DNA from: Dickeya dianthicola NCPPB 453
GTDB taxonomy: Bacteria > Pseudomonadota > Gammaproteobacteria > Enterobacterales > Enterobacteriaceae
NCBI RefSeq assembly: GCF_000365305.1
Contig: NZ_CM001841.1
Span: 1,109,653-1,173,652, forward strand
Direction of reading: 5' to 3'
Length of the DNA stretch: 64,000 nt
The translations under genes were made by a program, and so were the position numbers. Under the pieces are notes generated by a model, which ran no database searches, had not been told where the DNA came from, and saw only the letters and a program-made list of their open reading frames with translations. Shown here in pieces: positions 50,618-62,491 of this stretch; positions within the stretch are counted from its first letter, which is position 1; each line of letters starts with the position of its first letter.

Positions 50618-50878
50618 TTACATATCCAGTTCAATGTCGTCCAGCGGCATACAGCAGCAGGGCAGAATTTCGCCCCGTTGCAGGCAAGCCAGCGGCGTTT
50701 CCCGGTAGGCGACCTGACCTTTGGTCAGCCTTAACCGGCAGGCGCCGCAATAACCGGAACGACACTGATATTCGACCGGCACCTGCTGGGATTCGAGTAC
50801 TTCCAGCAAAGACGTGTGTTCATCGGAACAGAGCAACTGCGCCCCGGAGAGGCGCAGCGTTACGGTGTAAGCGGTCAT
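50618..50878 (-). CDS. yfaE: YfaE, 2Fe-2S ferredoxin maintaining the NrdB cofactor
   Basis: An 86-residue ferredoxin with the cluster signature CRSGYCGACR and the distal CC in ILPCCCMPL. In E. coli YfaE supplies electrons that keep or rebuild the diferric-tyrosyl radical of NrdB. It lies downstream of nrdB on the minus strand. The 72-bp gap is filled by a 4 x 17 bp tandem array that runs into the ATG; no good Shine-Dalgarno sequence is visible in the repeat. Confidence 0.95.
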   Translation of the reverse strand: MTAYTVTLRLSGAQLLCSDEHTSLLEVLESQQVPVEYQCRSGYCGACRLRLTKGQVAYRETPLACLQRGEILPCCCMPLDDIELDM

Positions 50879-50945
50879 CGTGGTTACAACTAATTCGTGG
50901 TTACAACTAATTCGTGGTTACAACTAATTCGTGGTTACAACTAAT
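50878..50945. repeat. Tandem repeat, 4 x 17 bp, between nrdB and yfaE
   Basis: Four perfect copies of TCGTGGTTACAACTAAT (50878-50945). The first contributes a base of the yfaE start codon; the last ends 5 bp before the nrdB stop. Confidence 0.97.
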
Positions 50946-50950
50946 TATCG

Positions 50951-52081
50951 TTACAGTTGGAAGTCGCTGAGGTCGTCGGTGTTGATTTCCGAGTCAATCT
51001 GGCCGACCAGATAGGAGCTTACCTCCACTTCCTGCGGCGCCACCTGCACGTTGTCCGACACCAGCCAGGCGTTGATCCAGGGAATCGGGTTGGTGCGGGT
51101 TTCAAACGGCAACGGCAACCCCACCGCCTGCATACGGATGTTGGTGATGTACTCTACGTACTGGCACAGGATGTCTTTGTTCAGGCCGATCATCGAGCCG
51201 TCGCGGAACAGGTATTCCGCCCACTCTTTCTCCTGCTGGGCGGCCAGCAGGAATAGGTCGTAGCACTGCTGCTGGCACTCTTCCGCCACTTTGGCCATTT
51301 CCGGGTCGTCCAGGCCGGCGCGCATCAGGTTGAGCATGTGCTGGGTACCGGTCAGATGCAGCGCTTCGTCACGGGCGATCAGCTTGATTATCTTGGCGTT
51401 GCCTTCCATCAACTCGCGCTCGGCGAAGGCGAAGGAGCAGGCGAAGCTGACATAGAAACGGATAGCTTCCAGCGCGTTGACGCTCATCAGGCACAGGTAG
51501 AGTTTTTTCTTCAACGCATACACGTTGATGTCCACGGTTTTGCCGTTGATCTGATGGGTGCCTTCTCCCAGCAGATGGTAGTAGCTGGTCAGTTCAATCA
51601 GCTCGTCGTAGAACCCGGAGATATCCTTCGCCCGCTTGAGGATTTCCTCATTGGTAACGATATCGTCAAACACGACTGACGGATTGTTGACGATGTTGCG
51701 GATGATGTGGGTATAGGAACGGGAGTGGATGGTTTCCGAGAACGCCCAGGTTTCCACCCAGGTTTCCAGCTCCGGGATGGAGATGAGCGGCAGCAGCGCG
51801 ACGTTAGGGCTGCGGCCCTGAATGGAGTCCAGCAGCGTCTGGTATTTCAGATTGCTGATAAAAATGTGTTTTTCGTGTTCCGGCAACCCCTGATAGTCGA
51901 TACGGTCGCGGGAAACGTCCACCTCTTCCGGACGCCAGAAGAACGAAAGTTGTTTTTCGATCAGCTTTTCGAAAATGTCATATTTTTGCTGATCGTAACG
52001 CGCCACGTTAACCGGCTGGCCGAAAAACATCGGCTCCAGCAACTGATCGTTTTTATTCTGTGAAAAAGTGGTATAGGCCAT
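50951..52081 (-). CDS. nrdB: NrdB, class Ia ribonucleotide reductase small subunit
   Basis: NrdB carries the diferric-tyrosyl radical used to reduce ribonucleotides aerobically. The 376-residue length equals that of E. coli and the sequence is very similar. It includes the radical region [18 protein letters not shown] (Tyr122 in E. coli numbering), the iron ligands in [16 protein letters not shown], and the C-terminal tail ending DDLSDFQL that docks on NrdA. The ATG at 52081 is chosen over an in-frame codon at 52096 because MAYTTFSQ is the conserved start. It follows nrdA by 176 bp containing three hairpins. Confidence 0.98.
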   Translation of the reverse strand: MAYTTFSQNKNDQLLEPMFFGQPVNVARYDQQKYDIFEKLIEKQLSFFWRPEEVDVSRDRIDYQGLPEHEKHIFISNLKYQTLLDSIQGRSPNVALLPLISIPELETWVETWAFSETIHSRSYTHIIRNIVNNPSVVFDDIVTNEEILKRAKDISGFYDELIELTSYYHLLGEGTHQINGKTVDINVYALKKKLYLCLMSVNALEAIRFYVSFACSFAFAERELMEGNAKIIKLIARDEALHLTGTQHMLNLMRAGLDDPEMAKVAEECQQQCYDLFLLAAQQEKEWAEYLFRDGSMIGLNKDILCQYVEYITNIRMQAVGLPLPFETRTNPIPWINAWLVSDNVQVAPQEVEVSSYLVGQIDSEINTDDLSDFQL

Positions 52082-52099
52082 GATGTCTCCAAACAAGCC

Positions 52100-52249
52100 A
52101 ACAGCGCGGCCTGTGAGGCGGCGCTGTTAAACCTCTGGCAACCCGAACGGGTTGCGTCGTCTCTGCGCCAGATGCTATCGGCAGGGCAGAAACAACAGGA
52201 TTAGGAATGTCATTATTCCGGGGAAACCCGCTATCACGGATTTCCCCGG
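52100..52249 (-). other. Three hairpins in the nrdA-nrdB intercistronic region
   Basis: Inverted repeats are AACAGCGC/GCGCTGTT (52100-52107, 52121-52128), AACCCG/CGGGTT (52140-52145, 52148-52153) and CCGGGGAAA/TTTCCCCGG (52218-52226, 52241-52249). None has a T tract; they could set relative mRNA stability of nrdA and nrdB. Confidence 0.65.
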
Positions 52250-52257
52250 CGTCGTGC

Positions 52258-54546
52258 TTAGATCTTACAGGCGCCGCTTTCGCAGCCGTCATCCTGCGGC
52301 GCGGTGTCGAGCAGGTCATCCTGCGCGTCTTCGGCGCCGTCGCGGGTGTTTTGATAATAGAGGGTTTTCAACCCGAACTTATACGCCGTGAGCAGATCTT
52401 TCAGCAACTGGGTCATCGGTACTTTTCCTGATGGGAAACGCGCCGGATCGTAGTTGGTGTTGGAGGAAATCGCCTGATCGACGAATTTCTGCATCAGACC
52501 CACCAGTTGCAGGTAACCGTCGTTGGACGGCATGTCCCACAGCAGCTCGTAGGCGTCTTTCAGCGTTTCGTACTCCGGCACCACCTGACGCAGGATACCG
52601 TCTTTCGACGCTTTGACGCTGATATGACCACGCGGCGGCTCAATACCGTTGGTGGCATTGGAGATCTGCGACGAGGTTTCAGACGGCATCAGTGCCGACA
52701 GCGTGGAGTTGCGCAGGCCATAGGTTTGGATGTCTTTACGCAGCGTTTCCCAGTCATAGTGCAGTGGTTCGCTGCAGATACCGTCCAGATCGCGCTTGTA
52801 GCTGTCGATAGGCAAAATGCCCTGCGAATAGGTGGTTTCGTTAAACCACGGGCAGGCGCCCTGTTCGCGCGCCAGCTGATTTGAGGCTTTCAGCAGATAG
52901 TACTGAATCGCTTCGAAGGTGCGGTGCGTCAGGTTGTTGGCGCTGCCGTCGGAGTAGCGTACGCCGTGTTTCGCCAGATAGTAGGCGAAGTTGATCACGC
53001 CGATGCCCAGCGTGCGGCGGCCCATCGCCCCGCGTTTGGCGGCCGGAATCGGGTAGTCTTGATAGTCAAGCAGGGCATCCAGCGCACGTACCGCCAATGC
53101 CGCCAGTTCTTCCAGCTCGTGCAGCGAACTGATGGCGCCCAAATTGAAGGCCGACAGCGTACAGAGCGCGATTTCGCCGCTTTCATCGTTGACGTCTTCC
53201 AGCGGTTTGGTCGGCAGCGCGATTTCCAGACACAGGTTGGACTGACGCACCGGGGCGACCAGCGGATCAAACGGGCTGTGCGTGTTGCAGTGGTCGACGT
53301 TCTGAATATAGATACGACCGGTAGAGGCGCGTTCCTGCATCATCAGTGAGAACAGTTCCGTCGCCTTGAGCTGCGTTTTGCGAATGCTGCCGTCCTGTTC
53401 GTATTTCACGTATAGACGCTCGAATTCATCCTGATTAGTGAAGAAGGCGTCGTACAGCCCCGGCACGTCGGACGGGCTGAACAGCGTGATGTCTTCGCCT
53501 TTGACCAGACGCTGATACATCAGCTTGTTGAGCTGTACGCCGTAGTCGAGGTGACGCACGCGGTTGCCTTCCACGCCGCGGTTGTTTTTCAGCACCAGCA
53601 GGCTTTCCACCTCCAGATGCCACAGCGGGTAGAACAGCGTGGCCGCCCCGCCGCGCACCCCGCCCTGAGAGCAGGATTTCACCGCGGTCTGGAAATGTTT
53701 GTAGAACGGAATACAGCCGGTGTGGAACGCTTCGCCGCCGCGGATCGGGCTGCCCAGCGCACGGATACGGCCGGCGTTGATACCGATGCCGGCACGCTGG
53801 GAGACGTATTTCACGATCGCGCTGGAGGTGGCGTTGATGGAATCCAGACTGTCGCCGCACTCGATCAGCACGCAAGAGCTGAACTGGCGGGTCGGGGTAC
53901 GCACGCCGGACATGATCGGCGTCGGCAGCGAAATTTTGAACGTCGATACCGCGTCATAGAAGCGTTTGACATAGTCCAGACGGGTTTCGCGCGGGTAGCC
54001 GGAGAACAGGCAGGCGGCGACCAGAATATACAGGAACTGGGCGCTTTCGTAGATGTCACCGGTCACGCGGTTTTGTACCAGATATTTTCCTTCCAGCTGT
54101 TTTACCGCTGCGTAGGAGAAATTCATGTCACGCCAGTGATCGATGAAAGCGTCCATCTGAGCAAATTCGTCTTCCGTGTAGTCTTCCAGCAAATGGCGAT
54201 CGTATTTTCCCATTTCGACCATTTTCACTATATGGTCGTGCAACTTCGGCGGTTCGAACTGACCGTAGGCTTTCTTGCGCAGATGGAAGATAGCCAGACG
54301 CGCGGCCAGATACTGGTAGTCCGGGCTTTCGCGGGAGATCAGGTCGGCGGCGGCCTTGATGATGGTTTCGTGGATATCGGCGGTCTTGATGCCGTCGTAG
54401 AACTGGATGTGGGAACGTAGTTCTACCTGAGAAACCGAGACATTGTGTAACCCTTCTGCTGCCCAGGTGATTACCCGGTGGATTTTGTCCAGGTTGATGC
54501 GTTCTTTACTGCCATCGCGTTTGGTAACAAGCAGACTTTGGTTCAT
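52258..54546 (-). CDS. nrdA: NrdA, class Ia ribonucleotide reductase large subunit
   Basis: NrdA reduces ribonucleoside diphosphates to deoxyribonucleotides. The 762-residue product has the N-terminal ATP cone (LLVTKRDGSKERINLDKIHR), the first active-site Cys in RTPTRQFSSCVLIE, the pair of residues in the region NLCLEIALP...ALCTLSAFNLG, and the redox-shuttle cysteines at the end DDGCESGACKI. The ATG at 54546 gives MNQSLLVTKRDG as in E. coli; an upstream in-frame extension to 54654 is rejected. NrdR-like and DnaA boxes lie upstream. Confidence 0.98.
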   Translation of the reverse strand: MNQSLLVTKRDGSKERINLDKIHRVITWAAEGLHNVSVSQVELRSHIQFYDGIKTADIHETIIKAAADLISRESPDYQYLAARLAIFHLRKKAYGQFEPPKLHDHIVKMVEMGKYDRHLLEDYTEDEFAQMDAFIDHWRDMNFSYAAVKQLEGKYLVQNRVTGDIYESAQFLYILVAACLFSGYPRETRLDYVKRFYDAVSTFKISLPTPIMSGVRTPTRQFSSCVLIECGDSLDSINATSSAIVKYVSQRAGIGINAGRIRALGSPIRGGEAFHTGCIPFYKHFQTAVKSCSQGGVRGGAATLFYPLWHLEVESLLVLKNNRGVEGNRVRHLDYGVQLNKLMYQRLVKGEDITLFSPSDVPGLYDAFFTNQDEFERLYVKYEQDGSIRKTQLKATELFSLMMQERASTGRIYIQNVDHCNTHSPFDPLVAPVRQSNLCLEIALPTKPLEDVNDESGEIALCTLSAFNLGAISSLHELEELAALAVRALDALLDYQDYPIPAAKRGAMGRRTLGIGVINFAYYLAKHGVRYSDGSANNLTHRTFEAIQYYLLKASNQLAREQGACPWFNETTYSQGILPIDSYKRDLDGICSEPLHYDWETLRKDIQTYGLRNSTLSALMPSETSSQISNATNGIEPPRGHISVKASKDGILRQVVPEYETLKDAYELLWDMPSNDGYLQLVGLMQKFVDQAISSNTNYDPARFPSGKVPMTQLLKDLLTAYKFGLKTLYYQNTRDGAEDAQDDLLDTAPQDDGCESGACKI

Positions 54547-54622
54547 GTGGCGTAGCACCTGTTTTTTTGACACGTATTTTGTTTTTCCTGGCCCGCCCGC
54601 CTTTTTATTCACGAAAAACGCA

Positions 54623-54670
54623 AATAAAAAAATAGTGTTTTCTGTCAGAAGCAAACACTATATATAGGGG
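54623..54670 (-). promoter_or_regulatory. Two NrdR-box-like sites upstream of nrdA
   Basis: Box one ends AATAGTGT (54623-54638); box two begins ACACTATATATAG (54655-54670). Each matches part of the NrdR consensus (ACACWAYATATWGTGT), and their starts are 32 bp apart, the usual three-turn spacing. Confidence 0.65.
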
Positions 54671-54740
54671 GTGGGGCGGTTTTTGATAACAAGATAATGT
54701 GAAAATTTCCGTATTGCAAGTGAGCAAAACGGCTTCCTTT

Positions 54741-54749
54741 TGTGGATAA
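54741..54749 (-). promoter_or_regulatory. DnaA box upstream of nrdA
   Basis: TTATCCACA on the minus strand is a perfect DnaA box, ~195 bp upstream of the nrdA start; DnaA regulates nrdAB in E. coli. Confidence 0.75.
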
Positions 54750-54990
54750 CGTAGGGAATAAATGTTACCAGTGCGCTAAATCCCAGCCACTGCGCGGCTT
54801 CCTTTTTTGTCAACCGCGGGGGAGAAAAAATAAAAAAATTGATCAATCGCCGGTTTCTTATCCGATGGCAAAACTATCTGCCAAATCAAAACCGTGTTTC
54901 AGACAAGTAATTAGGAATTATCTGAGATTGATATGTCGTCAGGGAACGAATACGGCGTGGTTTATGCCTAAAAACTTATTCTCTGTCGAT

Positions 54991-55018
54991 AAAAAAGCCA
55001 GTGGTTTTATCCACTGGC
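54991..55018 (-). terminator. Rho-independent terminator of ubiG
   Basis: On the minus strand GCCAGTGG-ATAAAA-CCACTGGC is followed by TTTTTT, 65 bp after the ubiG stop. Confidence 0.9.
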
Positions 55019-55082
55019 CGGGCGATTGGGAAACCGGAGTGCTCCGGCACTGCGTAGTGCTCCGGCCTGCGTGTTGATGGGT

Positions 55083-55862
55083 TCAGCCAAGGTGCGCGGT
55101 ATGGATCATATAATTGACATCGACATTCGCGCCGAGTCGGAAGCTGTCCAGCAGCGGGTTATAGTGCAGGCCGATCATATGGCGCTCGCGCAGCGGCGTT
55201 TGGTCCACCCAGTCCAGCAGCTCCGCCGGGCGGATGAATTTTTTGATGTCGTGCGTGCCGCGCGGCACCATGTTGGTCAAATATTCGGCGCCGACAATCA
55301 GCATCAGCCAGGCCTTGGCGTTGAGGTTGATGGTGGAGAAAAAGACATGGCCGCCGGGTTTGACCAGCCGGGCGCAGGCCAGCACCACTGAGCGTGGGTC
55401 CGGCACATGCTCCAGCATTTCCATGCAGGTCACCACGTCGTAGGCGCCGGCATGGGCGTCCGCGTGGGCTTCCACCGTCTCCTGCACGTAACTGACCTCA
55501 ATACCGCTTTCCAGCGCGTGCAGCCGGGCCACCTGTAATGGTTCGCCGCCCATATCCAGCCCGGTGACGTGCGCGCCTTCGCGCGCCATGCTTTCGGCCA
55601 GAATACCGCCGCCGCAGCCCACATCCAGCACCTGTTTGCCGAAAATACCGCCGGCGCGTTCGAGGATGTAATTCAGGCGCAGCGGGTTGATGCGGTGCAA
55701 CGGCTTGAATTCGCCTTCCAGATCCCACCAGCGCGAGGCGACGGCTTCAAATTTGGCGATTTCATCGTGGTCGACGTTCGGGGGCGGGACGGATGCCTTC
55801 AGCACATCAGGAGTGACGGCGCCTGCGCGCGTGGCGTCTGTGTTCATGGCGTCTGTGTTCAT
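55083..55862 (-). CDS. ubiG: UbiG, ubiquinone O-methyltransferase
   Basis: UbiG performs both O-methylations in ubiquinone synthesis. The 259-residue product has the SAM-binding motif [20 protein letters not shown], the post-motif [16 protein letters not shown] and the conserved segment [20 protein letters not shown]. The ATG at 55862 follows an AAGGTG site; GTG at 55874 is the alternative. The N terminus is about 20 residues longer than in E. coli (240 aa) and begins with a duplicated [10 protein letters not shown] made by a 15-bp direct repeat; the second ATG at 55847 could also start the protein. Confidence 0.95.
   Translation of the reverse strand: MNTDAMNTDATRAGAVTPDVLKASVPPPNVDHDEIAKFEAVASRWWDLEGEFKPLHRINPLRLNYILERAGGIFGKQVLDVGCGGGILAESMAREGAHVTGLDMGGEPLQVARLHALESGIEVSYVQETVEAHADAHAGAYDVVTCMEMLEHVPDPRSVVLACARLVKPGGHVFFSTINLNAKAWLMLIVGAEYLTNMVPRGTHDIKKFIRPAELLDWVDQTPLRERHMIGLHYNPLLDSFRLGANVDVNYMIHTAHLG
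55833..55862. repeat. 15-bp direct duplication at the ubiG start
   Basis: GGCGTCTGTGTTCAT occurs at 55833-55847 and 55848-55862. Each copy carries an in-frame ATG on the minus strand. Confidence 0.97.
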
Positions 55863-55919
55863 GAGGGTGATCACCTTTCATCAATATTGGCTGGGGCGAG
55901 TATAACGAGCGCAAGGCGG

Positions 55920-55995
55920 TTGTTGTAGTCGCTAATGCTTGTTGTAGTCGCTAGCGCTGACTGTCGTCGTTAATGCTTGCCGTCGTCGTAATGAT
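55920..55995. repeat. Tandem repeat, 4 degenerate x 19 bp, between ubiG and gyrA
   Basis: Units TTGTTGTAGTCGCTAATGC, TTGTTGTAGTCGCTAGCGC, TGACTGTCGTCGTTAATGC and TTGCCGTCGTCGTAATGAT follow one another in the shared upstream region of the divergent ubiG and gyrA. Confidence 0.85.
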
Positions 55996-56154
55996 GGCGT
56001 CGTGGTTTCCACGCCTTGTGATGGCGGTAGCGTTGCAGTAACAACACGCGAGGCGCCTCATAAAGAAGCGTCAGGAAACCGGCGCGAAGTTTCCCCTGAA
56101 ACCCCGGTTTATGATATGATTTTCCACCTTTTAAAGTCGGGTAGATGTGAATAG

Positions 56155-58803
<2,649 letters not shown>

Positions 58804-58833
58804 GCCCTTCATCCGTCGGTAATGACCTGCCAG

Positions 58834-58862
58834 AGCCAGCGCCCGACGCGCTGGCTTTTTTT
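58834..58862 (+). terminator. Rho-independent terminator of gyrA
   Basis: The hairpin AGCCAGCGC-N5-GCGCTGGCT is followed by a T run to 58862. Confidence 0.92.
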
Positions 58863-58927
58863 ATGCAGGATCGGTACTGTAACGACTGATCCCGACTTGA
58901 TTTTCCCGTGCTGACAACCTTTACGGT

Positions 58928-61792
58928 ATGCCTTTGAAAGTTACTGCTTCTTTTCAGACCACCCTCAAAGTCTCCCGGTATATGTTCCGGGCGCTGGCGA
59001 CCACGCTGTGGATTCTGGGCGCACTGATTTCGGTTTTTTACGTGAACAAGGAACTGAATCAGCGGGAATCACATCTGCGACAGATTTTCTCCCTCAATTT
59101 CGAACAATCGCTGGGGTATATTCGCCATACCACCGATGTGGCGCGCGAGTTGCGCTACATTGCCGCTAACCGTTTCAGCGCGCCTGTCGCGCCACGAGAG
59201 CGCGGCGCCGCCGCCAAAAAGACGCCGTTTGCCATTTACCGGCTGTCCTCCACCTTTGACTGTGGCGAACAGTATGAGAAGAACCTCGCTCAATTGCAGT
59301 CGCTGACCGGCTTTTTTGATCAATGGCATGATGATTTCTCGTCGGTTTATGACCTTAATCGCATCTTTTTTGTCGACAGCAGTCAGCAGTGCATTGTCGA
59401 TTTTGGTATTCGCAATCAATCGCTGGATAGCGACAGTCTGATGAAGAGCGTGCAGGAGCGATTGCAGAATCAGAAATCCAATTGGATAGGGAATCGCCGC
59501 GAGGAGAGCCTGTTTTGGGTGACGCCCGGCCCAACGCCGGACTCGGGGTATCTGTACGCGCTGACGCCGGTATATGTGGATAACCATTTGGTGACCATGA
59601 TGGGGATCGAACAGACTATCCGGTTGGATGACGTTATGTTGAATGGCGACCTGCCGTTCAGCGTCAGATTACTGGATCAGAATGACCGGGTCCTGCTGCA
59701 GTTTACCGACAACCAACCCGGCAATAATCTCAGCCATTATCCGGATTCGAACAACTACTTTGGTTACAGCGATGGCTACGGGGTCTTGTTGATGAAAAAG
59801 GCGCTGCCGCCTACGTCGATGACCGTGGTGTATTCGCTGCCGCTGGACGTGATTCTGATGTCGCTCAATACGCTGATCATCAATATCGTGTTGTTGAATC
59901 TGGCATCGGCTATTTGTCTGTTTTTACTGACCCGACTGTTTGAGCGTAAAATTTTCCTGCCGGCGGAACGCAACGCATTCCAGTTGGAAGAAAACGAACA
60001 GTTTAACCGCAAGATCGTGGCGTCGGCGCCGGTAGGCATCTGCATTCTGAGGATCAGCGACGGCACCAATATTCTCAGCAACGAACTGGCGCATAACTAC
60101 CTCAGCCTGCTGACGTATGAAGACCGGGTGCGCATTGTGCGCATCATCTGCGAGCAGCAATCCAAATCGTTGGATGTGGTGACCGGGCGCAATCACCACC
60201 TGCAAATCAGTTTTGTCCACTCGCGTTACCGCAACGAGAACGTGGCCATCTGCGTGCTGCTCGACGTCAGCGCCCGTGTGCGTATGGAAGAGTCATTGCA
60301 GGAGATGGCTAACGCCGCTGAGCAGGCCAGCCAGTCCAAGTCGATGTTTCTGGCGACAGTCAGTCATGAATTACGCACACCGCTGTATGGCATCATCGGC
60401 AATCTGGACTTGTTGCAAACGAAATTGCTGCCATCGGATGCCAACCGGTTGGTGACGGCGATGCAAAACTCTTCGTCGCTGCTGCTGAAGATCATCAGCG
60501 ACATCCTTGATTTCTCCAAGATAGAGTCGGAACAGCTGAAGATCGAGCCCAGTGAATTTGCGCCACGTGAGGTGATAAACCATATCGTGAGTAACTACCT
60601 GCCGCTGGTGGTGAAAAAACGACTGGTGCTGTATTGCTATATCGATCCTGACGTGCCCTTCCGGTTGATGGGCGATGCGGTACGGTTGCAGCAGGTGTTG
60701 AGCAATTTGCTCAGTAATGCCATCAAGTTTACCGATACCGGCTGTATTGTGTTCCAGGTGGCGTGCTGCGATGACGGTTATCTGGTGTTCAAGGTGCGGG
60801 ATACCGGCGTCGGTATCGATACCCGCGCGGTAATGAAATTGTTTGATCCCTTCTTTCAGGCCGGGACCGGGGTTCAACGCCACTTTCAGGGCACCGGGCT
60901 GGGGTTGGCGATTTGTGAAAAACTGGTCAGCCTGATGGACGGCGACATCACCATTGAATCCGAACTGGGACTTGGCAGCGAGTTCGGCATTCGCATTCCG
61001 CTTTACCGCGCTCACTACCCGCAGACGTTGCCGGTGCCGGATCTGCAAGGGAAAACCTACTGGTTACAGATTCGCAATGCGCTGATGGAACGCTATTTGC
61101 TGGGCTTGCTGAATACCGGCGGTCTGGATGCGCAACGGTACGAAGAAGGGCAGCCTGTCGGTAGGGATGACGTGATGATTTTTGACCATGTGCCGGATAC
61201 GCTGCCAAATGCGTACGCCTGGGTGGAGATTAGCGGTATGCAGGCTGGCGCCGCTCAGGAGATCCGGACGGGGTACTGGCTGTACAGTACGGCCGCGCTG
61301 CATGAATTACCGGTGTTGCTGCAACGTATTTATCGGGGTGAGGATGAATTGCCCACGGCGGCGCTGTCCCTGCCGTCAGTCAGTTACAACCGCACCGAAA
61401 ACGGTGGTATTCGCCTTCTGGTGGTGGATGACCATCCGATTAACCGCCGTTTGCTGGCCGACCAACTCGGTTCGCTTGGGTATCAGGTCGTTACGGCCAA
61501 TGACGGGTTGGATGCGTTGGACGTGCTGGCGAAGAATCCGGTGGATATTGTCCTTACCGACGTCAACATGCCGAATATGGACGGTTACCGTTTCACGCAG
61601 CGGCTGCGGGAAATGGGGCAGACGTTACCGGTGATCGGCGTAACCGCTAACGCGCTGGCGGAAGAGCGGCAGCGCTGTTTGCAGGCCGGTATGGATAATT
61701 GTTTGTCTAAGCCGGTAACGCTGGATACGTTGCAGCAGTCGTTGTCGTATTACAGTAATTCGGTCAGGCAGAACAAAGCGGTTCAGTCGTAA
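58928..61792 (+). CDS. rcsC: RcsC, hybrid sensor kinase of the Rcs phosphorelay
   Basis: RcsC starts the Rcs envelope-stress phosphorelay (RcsC to RcsD to RcsB), which controls capsule, motility and, in soft-rot bacteria, pectinase expression. The 954-residue product (949 in E. coli) has helix 1 (~20-40), a periplasmic domain (~41-310), helix 2 (~312-335), a PAS-like region, the histidine kinase core with LATVSHELRTPLYGIIGN (phospho-His) and GTGLGLAICEKL, the RcsC-ABL domain, and a receiver with VVDDHPINRRLLADQLGSLG and DVNMPNMDGY (phospho-Asp). It converges on rcsB. Confidence 0.97.
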   Translation: MPLKVTASFQTTLKVSRYMFRALATTLWILGALISVFYVNKELNQRESHLRQIFSLNFEQSLGYIRHTTDVARELRYIAANRFSAPVAPRERGAAAKKTPFAIYRLSSTFDCGEQYEKNLAQLQSLTGFFDQWHDDFSSVYDLNRIFFVDSSQQCIVDFGIRNQSLDSDSLMKSVQERLQNQKSNWIGNRREESLFWVTPGPTPDSGYLYALTPVYVDNHLVTMMGIEQTIRLDDVMLNGDLPFSVRLLDQNDRVLLQFTDNQPGNNLSHYPDSNNYFGYSDGYGVLLMKKALPPTSMTVVYSLPLDVILMSLNTLIINIVLLNLASAICLFLLTRLFERKIFLPAERNAFQLEENEQFNRKIVASAPVGICILRISDGTNILSNELAHNYLSLLTYEDRVRIVRIICEQQSKSLDVVTGRNHHLQISFVHSRYRNENVAICVLLDVSARVRMEESLQEMANAAEQASQSKSMFLATVSHELRTPLYGIIGNLDLLQTKLLPSDANRLVTAMQNSSSLLLKIISDILDFSKIESEQLKIEPSEFAPREVINHIVSNYLPLVVKKRLVLYCYIDPDVPFRLMGDAVRLQQVLSNLLSNAIKFTDTGCIVFQVACCDDGYLVFKVRDTGVGIDTRAVMKLFDPFFQAGTGVQRHFQGTGLGLAICEKLVSLMDGDITIESELGLGSEFGIRIPLYRAHYPQTLPVPDLQGKTYWLQIRNALMERYLLGLLNTGGLDAQRYEEGQPVGRDDVMIFDHVPDTLPNAYAWVEISGMQAGAAQEIRTGYWLYSTAALHELPVLLQRIYRGEDELPTAALSLPSVSYNRTENGGIRLLVVDDHPINRRLLADQLGSLGYQVVTANDGLDALDVLAKNPVDIVLTDVNMPNMDGYRFTQRLREMGQTLPVIGVTANALAEERQRCLQAGMDNCLSKPVTLDTLQQSLSYYSNSVRQNKAVQS

Positions 61793-61797
61793 ATCAG

Positions 61798-61827
61798 GCC
61801 GGCGAGCAGGTCACCCTGCTCGCCGGC
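61798..61827. terminator. 13-bp palindrome between convergent rcsC and rcsB
   Basis: A perfect 13-bp GC-rich stem (61798-61810 with 61815-61827) has a 4-nt loop. It lies 5 bp after the rcsC stop and 7 bp before the rcsB stop. There is no T tract on either strand. Confidence 0.6.
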
Positions 61828-61834
61828 AAGCGCG

Positions 61835-62485
61835 TTACTCTTTGTCCGACGCCGACACGCCGACCGAAGAGAGGTAGTTCAGCAGGGCGATATCGTTGTC
61901 CACGCCAAGTTTGGTCATGGCCGATTTCTTCTGGCTGCTGATGGTCTTAATGCTGCGGTTGAGTTTTCTGGCGATTTCAGTAACCAGGAATCCTTCGGCG
62001 AACAGGCGTAAAACCTCGCTTTCCTTGGGAGACAGGCGCTTGTCGCCATAACCGCTGGCGCTGATTTTTTCCAACACCTTGCTGACGCTTTCCGGCGTGA
62101 ATTTTTTGCCTTTCTGCAACGCGGCCAGCGCTTTGGGCAGGTCGGTTGGCGCGCCCTGTTTCAGCACAATCCCTTCGATATCCAGTTCCAGCACTGCGCT
62201 GAGAATGGCCGGATTGTTGTTCATGGTCAGTACAATGATCGACAAGTGCGGGAAATGACGCTTGATGTATTTGATCAGGGTAATGCCGTCGCCGTATTTA
62301 TCCCCTGGCATGGATAGATCGGTAATCAGGACATTGGCGTCCAGCTTGGGAAGATGGTTAATCAGGGCTGTCGAGTCTTCGAATTCACCCACGACGTTAA
62401 CCCATTCGATTTGTTCCAGCGACTTTTTAATGCCAAACAAAACAATAGGATGATCGTCTGCAATAATTACGTTTAGATTGCTCAT
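61835..62485 (-). CDS. rcsB: RcsB, response regulator of the Rcs phosphorelay
   Basis: RcsB is the DNA-binding end point of the Rcs system and also pairs with RcsA and other auxiliary regulators. The 216-residue length equals that of E. coli. The receiver starts NVIIADDHPIVLFGIKKSLE, with the phospho-Asp in DVLITDLSMP-like NVLITDLSMPGDKYGDG (Asp56). The LuxR-type helix-turn-helix is LSPKESEVLRLFAEGFLVTE and IARKLNRSIKTISSQK. It starts 6 bp after the rcsD stop; in E. coli it also has its own promoter inside rcsD. Confidence 0.98.
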   Translation of the reverse strand: MSNLNVIIADDHPIVLFGIKKSLEQIEWVNVVGEFEDSTALINHLPKLDANVLITDLSMPGDKYGDGITLIKYIKRHFPHLSIIVLTMNNNPAILSAVLELDIEGIVLKQGAPTDLPKALAALQKGKKFTPESVSKVLEKISASGYGDKRLSPKESEVLRLFAEGFLVTEIARKLNRSIKTISSQKKSAMTKLGVDNDIALLNYLSSVGVSASDKE

Positions 62486-62491
62486 TGTTTT

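Noticed and set aside
55003..55017. Second DnaA-like box (TTATCCACT) near nrdA
   Set aside because: It is part of the ubiG terminator hairpin and differs from the consensus in the last base.
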